Assembly (NCBI GenBank): GCA_018658605.1
Contig: JABHUV010000200.1
Location: 1-5,138 of the forward strand
Source: Planctomycetaceae bacterium
GTDB taxonomy: Bacteria; Planctomycetota; Planctomycetia; Pirellulales; Pirellulaceae
Reading direction: 5' to 3'
Length of the DNA stretch: 5,138 nt
A program made the position numbers and the translations under genes. The notes under the pieces are model-generated. The model ran no database searches. It saw nothing but the letters and a program-made list of their open reading frames with translations, and had not been told where the DNA came from. This document shows, piece by piece, positions 1 through 5,138 of this stretch (its first letter is position 1; each line of letters starts with the position of its first letter).

Positions 1-6
1 TTCACT

Positions 7-1170
7 ATGAATCATGTATTACAAATTGCCGCCGTTGTGGGAATCCTCTGGATGCCATTTTTGCAGCGTAGCACCATGGGGGCCGACCACTGGAATAAAC
101 ACATTGTCATGGAATTGGGTCATTGCAATACAGCGGTTGCGCTCGACGCCAACGGTGATCATCTTCTAGATGTGATTGCTAGCTTTAATGGCACAGTAAG
201 CTTGTTCATTGCGCCCACGTGGCAGCAGCAATACGTCCTTCACCGATTCCCTGTAGGCAATAAGGCTTGTATCCACAGTGAAGTACTCGACGTTGACGGC
301 GATGGCGACCTAGATTGGGCCGGAACCATTGCAAACCAACATCCGTTCTGGCTGGAAAACCCCGGCAGTAAACATATAAAACAAGGAATATGGATACCCC
401 GCATTATTGATCCCGTTATTACCGGCATACACTGTATTATAAAATCTGACATCAACAACGATGGTCGACCCAATCTAATCATCAACAACTTTCAACCTGA
501 AGAAGGCCTGCGAGATTCCATTGTCTGGTATAGCATTCCTAAGCGTCCACGCCGTGCTACACAATGGGACCGTCACATTTTTGCCGCTGGCGATGCCCGA
601 GGTGGCAGCCATTACATGGGTGCCGGTGATATTGATGGCGATGGCTGGAAAGAAATTGCTGTGGGCGCTAAGGGAGCACCGTTTGCGGACGGCAACTGGT
701 TTGCCTTTTGGAAAAACCCCGGGAAAGGTCGAGTCGAGCAAGCGTGGACAAAAGTGATGCTCGCGGAAAACCAAGAGGCCGCTACGAATATCCTGCCGGC
801 TGACGTCAATGGGGATGGCAAGACTGATTGGGTTGCCACCCGCGGACACGGAGTTGGTGTAATTTGGTTTAAGAACCCAACTTGGGAAATTCAAGTGATC
901 GATGCAACTATCCGTCAACCACATAGTCTAACCGTCGCAGACTTTGATCATGATGGGGACATAGACGCCGCCAGTTGCGGCTATGAAAGTAAACGTCTGA
1001 TGCTATATCTGAACGACTCTCGAGGGAATTTCGAACTGCACGTACTCGATGATGATCAAGAAAGTTATGACCTGCGTAGCGTCGATATGGACGGCGACGG
1101 CGATCTCGACTTGTTAAACGCCGGTCGGGGTTCAAACAACGTCAACTGGTACGAAAACCCACTGAAGTGA
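7..1170 (+). CDS. Exported FG-GAP/VCBS-repeat protein, probable seven-bladed beta-propeller
   Basis: This 387-residue protein has an N-terminal hydrophobic stretch (about residues 4-19) followed by MGA-DHW, which looks like a signal peptide cleaved near residue 26. The rest carries seven Asp-rich calcium-loop motifs of the form DxDxDGxxD, starting near residues 47, 95, 148, 208, 266, 312 and 360. Spacing is 46-60 residues, the size of one propeller blade. Several blades also contain a W-x-x-N-P-like strand (FWLENP, FWKNPG, IWFKNP, WYENP). These features match the FG-GAP/VCBS family, in which loops of this kind bind calcium and stabilise an integrin-alpha-like propeller. No catalytic domain is visible, so a binding or structural role outside the cytoplasm is likely; the ligand is unknown. 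The third loop (DINNDGRPN) ends in Asn instead of Asp and may bind metal less well. Only six bases lie upstream, with no in-frame stop, and the N-terminus lacks Lys/Arg before the hydrophobic core, so the true start could lie outside the window. Confidence 0.88.
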   Translation: MNHVLQIAAVVGILWMPFLQRSTMGADHWNKHIVMELGHCNTAVALDANGDHLLDVIASFNGTVSLFIAPTWQQQYVLHRFPVGNKACIHSEVLDVDGDGDLDWAGTIANQHPFWLENPGSKHIKQGIWIPRIIDPVITGIHCIIKSDINNDGRPNLIINNFQPEEGLRDSIVWYSIPKRPRRATQWDRHIFAAGDARGGSHYMGAGDIDGDGWKEIAVGAKGAPFADGNWFAFWKNPGKGRVEQAWTKVMLAENQEAATNILPADVNGDGKTDWVATRGHGVGVIWFKNPTWEIQVIDATIRQPHSLTVADFDHDGDIDAASCGYESKRLMLYLNDSRGNFELHVLDDDQESYDLRSVDMDGDGDLDLLNAGRGSNNVNWYENPLK

Positions 1171-1210
1171 CGCTCCCAACAGTAAATTGATGTGCACCGT
1201 CTCAGCCGCG
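1171..1210. other. Short convergent intergenic gap
   Basis: These 40 bp separate the stop codon of the propeller gene from the stop codon of the first sulfatase gene, which run towards each other. I see no GC-rich hairpin followed by a T-run in either direction, so an intrinsic terminator is not evident. Transcripts from the two genes may overlap at their 3' ends unless Rho-dependent termination acts here. Confidence 0.5.
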
Positions 1211-2728
1211 TTAATTCGCACTAAGTCGTGGTTTGTACTCCGCTCCTGTCAAGCTCGTCAGGACTGATGTTTGCCATTGTCGCAGTTGTTCTAACATGCC
1301 GCGTACCACTTCAGGATTTTCCGTCGCTATGTCATTTTCTTCAGCTACGTCATCCGGCACTTTAAACAACTGCGCTTTGATTGATACATCGTTACCTGCC
1401 ACAACCAACTTATAGTGGTCCGACAATACAACACGGCTACCATCAAAATCACTCGCGGTGATCTTAGGGTGTTTGAAATTTGTAAACGTCCTTGTGTATA
1501 CGTTCCCCATCATTTTCACCAACGGCGTCGTACCAATTTGCAGTGGTTTGGGGATCCACGGTTCACGTTGCTTATCCTTGCCGACATTGTATTGCCAGAA
1601 GAAGATCGGAGCAGGGCGATATTTCAATGATCCGTCAAAAGTTCCGGTCAAGGACAGTCCGTCAAGTTCTCGCTGTGGCAAATCAATTCCCACCAACTCA
1701 CACAGCGTGGGCAATATATCGCTTGTCACGCTGTGTAACTGTGAAACCAATGGTGTTTTGATTCGCGCCGGCCACTCAATCACGCCTGGCACTCGAATCC
1801 CACCATCGTACATCTGGGACTTGCGTCCTCTTAGCGGCGAAGTGACAATTCCGTCACCGGGCGTACCGTTGTCCCCGCAATACCAGAGCAGGGTATCATC
1901 TCGTAATTTCTTAGCATCCAAGAACTCCCTCAGTTGTCCGATCGAGCGGTCCATCGCGGTAATCTCGGCATACCGTTCTCGCAATATATCACCAAGCGGT
2001 CTTGTTGTTGGTCGTCCCGTTTCATTAGACGTCAAACGAAACGTCTTATCGTTGTACTTCTCGGGCAGATCGTCGTACAGCGCAAGATCCTTCGGCAAAC
2101 CGCTATACGGCTCATGGGGCGATCCGTACCATATCACCACAAAGAACGGTTTATTGTTACGTTTCGCCTTGGCTATAAACTTTGATGCGGCGGCTACTAT
2201 AATCTCCGAACTTTCACCTTCGATCTTTTTTGGCGCAGCTCCATTGGCAGACAACACGGGGTTGAGCTCAAAGAAATTGTCATGCGACAACCACTCGTCA
2301 AACCCCATTTTTCCGGGGTTCGTCGGCGAGTCACTCTTTACCGGCCCGACATGCCACTTGCCAAAATGCCCACAGACATACCCTTTGGTTTTCAGCAACT
2401 GAGCAATTGTAATTTCTTCTGGGCGAAACGAAAAGCCGGGCGTAAAAGTACCGTATCGGTTTGGGTGTCGCCCCGTAAGTACGCTGCCGCGAGTGGGACT
2501 ACACGACGGATGCGCAGCATAGAATCTATCGAATCGCAACCCAGTCGCAGCCATCTCATCAAGCACTGGGGTCTTCAAATGCGGGTGACCGTTATAGCCC
2601 ACTTCGTCCCACCCATGGTCATCTCCCATCAGCAACACAATATTGGGCAGGTCTTCTGCCTGTGCGTCGGTTACGGGAATACCAGCAAGTAGCAAAACAA
2701 GTAATAATGGGGGGGTAATTAACTTCAT
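1211..2728 (-). CDS. Exported type I sulfatase (arylsulfatase A / GalNAc-6-sulfatase-like)
   Basis: This 505-residue protein belongs to the alkaline-phosphatase-superfamily sulfatases, which hydrolyse sulfate esters using a formylglycine made from an active-site Cys. A signal peptide spans residues 1-24 (MK, a Leu/Val-rich core, cleavage after A-Q-A), so it should act in the periplasm or outside the cell. The maturation motif C-S-P-T-R lies at residues 76-80, followed by G-S-V-L-T-G-R. The expected ligands are present: Asp36-Asp37 (calcium), Lys124 and His126 in GKWH, His205 in SPHEP, Asp286-Asn287 in GDNG, and Lys303 in GRKS. All are in the normal order and the length is usual, so the enzyme should be active once matured. 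The sequence around the Cys (HPSCSPTR, then TGRHPNRYG) resembles a planctomycete sulfatase type often annotated as N-acetylgalactosamine-6-sulfatase or arylsulfatase; the real substrate cannot be read from sequence. No formylglycine-generating enzyme gene is in the window. The start is supported by the signal peptide; no strong Shine-Dalgarno precedes it. It is transcribed divergently from the second sulfatase. Confidence 0.95.
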   Translation of the reverse strand: MKLITPPLLLVLLLAGIPVTDAQAEDLPNIVLLMGDDHGWDEVGYNGHPHLKTPVLDEMAATGLRFDRFYAAHPSCSPTRGSVLTGRHPNRYGTFTPGFSFRPEEITIAQLLKTKGYVCGHFGKWHVGPVKSDSPTNPGKMGFDEWLSHDNFFELNPVLSANGAAPKKIEGESSEIIVAAASKFIAKAKRNNKPFFVVIWYGSPHEPYSGLPKDLALYDDLPEKYNDKTFRLTSNETGRPTTRPLGDILRERYAEITAMDRSIGQLREFLDAKKLRDDTLLWYCGDNGTPGDGIVTSPLRGRKSQMYDGGIRVPGVIEWPARIKTPLVSQLHSVTSDILPTLCELVGIDLPQRELDGLSLTGTFDGSLKYRPAPIFFWQYNVGKDKQREPWIPKPLQIGTTPLVKMMGNVYTRTFTNFKHPKITASDFDGSRVVLSDHYKLVVAGNDVSIKAQLFKVPDDVAEENDIATENPEVVRGMLEQLRQWQTSVLTSLTGAEYKPRLSAN

Positions 2729-2853
2729 AGTTTTCTGTTCGCGTTGGAGTTCGTATATATTCTTAATTATTCAAAAATGTTAAAATTGAAAATCAGCGTT
2801 AACCAGTTTGCAAATAACTCTGCCCACCTATCGATTTACTGAATATCAATTAA
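2729..2853. promoter_or_regulatory. AT-rich divergent intergenic region between two sulfatase genes
   Basis: This 125 bp gap lies between two divergent starts and must hold the 5' regulatory region of both genes. By count it has about 38 G/C bases (30%), against roughly 50% in the flanking genes, as expected for promoter DNA. I found no convincing -35/-10 pair in either direction. The best pieces are a TTGAAA at 2786-2791 on the plus strand without a good -10 at the right spacing, and a TATATA-rich stretch at about 2753-2760 for the minus-strand gene without a matching -35. Neither start codon has a clear Shine-Dalgarno sequence. A shared regulator site is possible, but no good inverted repeat stands out. 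Confidence 0.55.
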
Positions 2854-4209
2854 ATGAACATCGTCGCCAACATCTGTCTAGTCTATTTGAGTTTATCTGC
2901 TTGCGTGCTTCAAGCGACTACGAGACCTGCTCCTGAGGTTCGTCCGAATGTCGTCATTGTGATAGCGGACGATCAAACATGGTCCGATGCCGGCTGCTAC
3001 GGAAACAGTGACGTTAACACGCCCAATATCGACCAACTGGCCAAAGAAGGATTGAAATTCAATCTTGCATTCACCGCGACCGCTATGTGCTCGCCCACTC
3101 GACAACAACTCTACACCGGACTGTTTCCCGTTCGCAGCGGCGCATATCCCAACCACAGCCAAGTCCGCAAAGGCACCCAAAGCTTCGTTCACTACTTCAA
3201 AGAAGCCGGGTATCGAGTGGGACTGTGCGGCAAGAGGCATATCGGCCCCGCAGACAGCTTTCCCTTCACGAACGTTACCAAGGGCAAACTCGCAGCATTC
3301 GTTGCCAATCCAGAACCATTTCTGTTGGTGTATGCATCCGACAGTCCGCACCGACCGTGGACCTCAGGTGACGCTTCGCAATACGACCCTCGCAGCCTCT
3401 CGTTGCCCCCCTACATGTACGACAGTCAACAGACTCGCACTGCTCTTGTCGACTACTATGCGGAAGTCACTGACTTTGATCGTGAACTAGCAACGGTCGA
3501 TCACGCCGTGTCACTTGCCAAGAAAAAAGACGACACCATCTTCATCTATACCAGCGAACAAGGCGCACAGTTCCCCTTTGGTAAGTGGACTTGCTACGAT
3601 ATCGGCTTACACGTCGGATTCATCATGCGTTGGCCCAACCACATCGCCGCAAACTCCCAATCCGATGCGCTTGTCCAATACGTCGATGTCGTCCCAACCT
3701 TACTCGAACTATGTGACATTCAAATCCCGGCCGGTCTCGACGGTCGTAGTTTTGCGGACGTCGTATTGGGCCATAAGGACCAACACCAACGCTACGTTTT
3801 CGGCGTACATACCACACGCGGAATCATTCAAGGCAGTGACTCCTATCCGATTCGCTCAGTACGCACTCGACAATTTAAACTCATCCTTAATCTGAACCAT
3901 ACAGTTACGTTTCACAACATAGTGACGCGAGGTGGTGGGAATCCGGCGTGGCCAAGTTGGGTGCAAGCGGCCCAGACTGACCCAATCGCGAAGACATTGG
4001 TTAACGGATACATGCGTCGCCCAGCCATCGAATTTTATGATCTTGCCGCCGACCCGTTTGAGCGAACCAATATAGCCGATCTGCCGCAACAACAAAAAGA
4101 GATCGCGCGGCTGTCCAAGGTCCTCAAATCATGGATGCGGCAACAAGGTGACCAAGGACACGCCACAGAAATGTTAGTCAAAGCGCACAAAAGCGTGTCA
4201 GGTAAATAA
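2854..4209 (+). CDS. Exported type I sulfatase, heparan-N-sulfatase-like, with variant active site
   Basis: This 451-residue sulfatase has the formylglycine motif C-S-P-T-R at residues 79-83 and the calcium pair Asp39-Asp40 (IADDQTWSD). Lys127 and His129 sit in G-K-R-H-I-G-P, His166 in DSPHRPW, and Lys244 in FGKWTCYD. The GK-x-H-x-GP-x-x-SFPF block, the Q-F-P-F-G-K-W-T segment and the C-terminal EFYDLAADPFE resemble the N-sulfoglucosamine sulfohydrolase-like branch, so an N-sulfated or O-sulfated glycan is a likely substrate (inference). Two positions differ from the usual pattern: the SD[N/H]G metal-binding element reads S-E-Q-G (residues 234-237), and GKWH reads GKRH (Arg128). I recall SEQG in related planctomycete sulfatases, so it may be a subfamily trait and not a loss of function. 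The start is fixed: an in-frame TAA directly precedes the ATG, with no Shine-Dalgarno. The N-terminus is hydrophobic but has no basic residue. It contains a lipobox-like L-S-A-C (14-17) and an alternative signal peptidase I site after L-Q-A (21), so lipoprotein versus soluble secreted protein is unresolved. Confidence 0.92.
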   Translation: MNIVANICLVYLSLSACVLQATTRPAPEVRPNVVIVIADDQTWSDAGCYGNSDVNTPNIDQLAKEGLKFNLAFTATAMCSPTRQQLYTGLFPVRSGAYPNHSQVRKGTQSFVHYFKEAGYRVGLCGKRHIGPADSFPFTNVTKGKLAAFVANPEPFLLVYASDSPHRPWTSGDASQYDPRSLSLPPYMYDSQQTRTALVDYYAEVTDFDRELATVDHAVSLAKKKDDTIFIYTSEQGAQFPFGKWTCYDIGLHVGFIMRWPNHIAANSQSDALVQYVDVVPTLLELCDIQIPAGLDGRSFADVVLGHKDQHQRYVFGVHTTRGIIQGSDSYPIRSVRTRQFKLILNLNHTVTFHNIVTRGGGNPAWPSWVQAAQTDPIAKTLVNGYMRRPAIEFYDLAADPFERTNIADLPQQQKEIARLSKVLKSWMRQQGDQGHATEMLVKAHKSVSGK

Positions 4210-4272
4210 CAACGTCCGACCTCACATTCATAGTGTTTTGTGTAAACTCAAGGCCCACGTTTATCCGCTACA

Positions 4273-4301
4273 CTGATACAACCTAAGGGAACTGTTATAA
4301 T
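4273..4301 (+). promoter_or_regulatory. Sigma70-like promoter with extended -10, likely giving a leaderless transcript
   Basis: A perfect TATAAT lies at 4296-4301, preceded by TG at 4293-4294 with one base between, which makes an extended -10 (TGnTATAAT). Exactly 17 bp upstream, CTGATA at 4273-4278 matches TTGACA at four of six positions. Transcription normally starts six to eight bases after the -10, which is about 4307-4309. The ATG of the downstream gene begins at 4308, so the mRNA would have essentially no 5' leader. The start is independently supported by a strong signal peptide, and there is no Shine-Dalgarno upstream of it. Confidence 0.6.
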
Positions 4302-4307
4302 ATCCAT

Positions 4308-5138
4308 ATGCATACTAATCGCCATCGACGACATTTTATCGCACTTGTCACGCTTCTTTGCGCAATCCTATCGATAGAACCATGCGAAGCACAAACTGCT
4401 GACAGCGCGGCGATAATTCCCGCTCTCAACGAATTGAAAGCAAGCGGTGCAGAGCGATCAAACTACGTAACACAAAGTTTACCACCGCGGGCAACGAAGG
4501 CCCCCAAACCTAACCTCGCTGAGTTTCGCAGGTCCATCCAACCGATCCTCAAATCTTCTTGCATCGATTGCCACGGCCCCGACACCCAAGAAGGCAACAT
4601 CCGCCTCGACGCCTTCGACCCGAATCTGCAACGCGGAGCGGACGTAAAATGGTGGATCGAAGTCCTCGGTGTCATAAACAACGGTGAAATGCCTCCTGCG
4701 GATGCCGATCCACTGAGCAACTCGGATCGCAGTCAGCTCGTGCAGTGGCTTTCCACGGAACTCCAGATAGCCTCGCAAGTCCGGCGTGCCGAACAAGGCC
4801 ATTCTTCCTTTCGCCGACTCACTCGCTACGAATATAACTACGCTCTTCAAGACCTACTCGGAATACCCTATAACCTAGCCAAAGATTTGCCTCCCGAAGC
4901 CAACACGGACGATGGATTCCAAAACAGCTCTGAAATGTTGCACATGTCTATTACGCAACTCGAAACATACCGCGAAATAGCATCTACGGCGATTACACGA
5001 GCAGTTGCGCTCAATCCGCAACCGCCCATGCTGCAATGGAACATCCCGATGCAAGCGGCGGCGGCTAGGCATTGGCCTGAGCAAGAGAAGCAAATTGCCG
5101 ATCTCAATGAGCAACTCACGAAAGACGGTGACAAACAA
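4308..5138 (+). CDS. PSCyt1-DUF1587 protein (planctomycete cytochrome c / DUF1592-type family), N-terminal part
   Basis: The frame stays open from the ATG to the window edge (277 codons), so only the N-terminal part is seen. A clear signal peptide opens it: a basic stretch N-R-H-R-R-H, a hydrophobic core at residues 10-23, and cleavage after C-E-A (28). After a linker comes a PSCyt1-type cytochrome c domain (about 72-150). It has the haem-attachment motif C-I-D-C-H (85-89), the following EGNIRLD, and G-E-M-P-P, whose Met128 is the likely distal haem ligand. A DUF1587 domain follows (about 167-232), recognisable from F-R-R-L-T-R-Y-E-Y-N-Y-A-L-Q-D-L-L-G and LPPEANTDDGF. Family members usually continue with DUF1592, DUF1588 and DUF1585 and often neighbour a DUF1552 gene; those would lie beyond the edge. 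The protein should bind one covalent haem outside the cytoplasm; its reaction is unknown. It follows the second sulfatase by 98 bp on the same strand but has its own promoter. Residues 255-277 are charged and helical-looking. Confidence 0.93.
   Translation, partial: MHTNRHRRHFIALVTLLCAILSIEPCEAQTADSAAIIPALNELKASGAERSNYVTQSLPPRATKAPKPNLAEFRRSIQPILKSSCIDCHGPDTQEGNIRLDAFDPNLQRGADVKWWIEVLGVINNGEMPPADADPLSNSDRSQLVQWLSTELQIASQVRRAEQGHSSFRRLTRYEYNYALQDLLGIPYNLAKDLPPEANTDDGFQNSSEMLHMSITQLETYREIASTAITRAVALNPQPPMLQWNIPMQAAAARHWPEQEKQIADLNEQLTKDGDKQ

Noticed and set aside
1458..2402. A long open frame (314 codons) on the plus strand, antisense to sulfatase 1
   Set aside because: The minus-strand frame has a signal peptide and every sulfatase motif. 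The antisense frame has no recognisable domain, and its length follows from the codon pattern of the real gene.
2798..2803. GTTAAC palindrome in the divergent gap as an operator
   Set aside because: The symmetry does not extend beyond the six central bases, and such hexamers are common by chance.
2786..2816. TTGAAA followed by CAAATA as a plus-strand promoter for sulfatase 2
   Set aside because: The spacing is 19 bp and the -10 is poor, so it is not better than chance in AT-rich DNA.
4210..4272. Possible intrinsic terminator after sulfatase 2
   Set aside because: No stable GC-rich stem followed by a T-run is visible; only short scattered T-rich pieces such as GTGTTTTGTG.
4463..5138. Several overlapping minus-strand open frames near the right edge
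   Set aside because: The plus-strand frame from 4308 stays open to the edge and has a signal peptide, CxxCH, GEMPP and DUF1587 motifs; the minus-strand frames show no known motif and start inside it.
1..5138. CRISPR arrays, tRNA/rRNA genes, insertion sequences, integrase or toxin-antitoxin genes
   Set aside because: No regularly spaced direct repeats, no cloverleaf or rRNA-like sequence, and no transposase or inverted-repeat ends were seen; the window is filled by four ordinary genes.

Overview
The window (about 50% GC by eye) looks like chromosomal DNA from a planctomycete, probably one of the Rhodopirellula/Pirellula relatives; a verrucomicrobial or related PVC bacterium is the main alternative. 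The main pointer is the last gene, which joins a planctomycete-type c-type cytochrome domain (PSCyt1) to a DUF1587 domain, a combination typical of that group. Two secreted sulfatases side by side and starts without clear Shine-Dalgarno sequences agree with this.

Layout: (1) 7-1170, plus strand: an exported FG-GAP/VCBS-repeat protein with seven Asp-rich calcium-loop repeats, probably a seven-bladed beta-propeller. (2) 1211-2728, minus strand: an exported type I sulfatase with an intact formylglycine signature and a canonical active site. It converges on gene 1 across 40 bp. (3) 2854-4209, plus strand: a second type I sulfatase of the heparan-N-sulfatase-like kind, with two unusual active-site positions. 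It diverges from gene 2 across a 125 bp region of only about 30% GC. (4) 4308 to the window end, plus strand: the N-terminal 277 residues of a PSCyt1-DUF1587 protein, cut by the window edge. It has its own very good sigma70-like promoter, placed so that the transcript would begin at or next to the ATG.

There are no RNA genes, mobile elements, CRISPR arrays or long unassigned stretches. All four proteins appear to be exported. The simplest joint reading is part of a locus for using sulfated polysaccharides: the sulfatases remove sulfate esters or N-sulfates, the propeller protein may bind glycan or protein at the surface or in the periplasm, and the haem protein has an unknown, possibly redox, role. 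That joint role is inference; planctomycete genomes carry many sulfatases and PSCyt1 proteins, so being neighbours is weak evidence. I see no clearly novel system. The best leads are the predicted leaderless promoter of gene 4 and the altered active site of gene 3.
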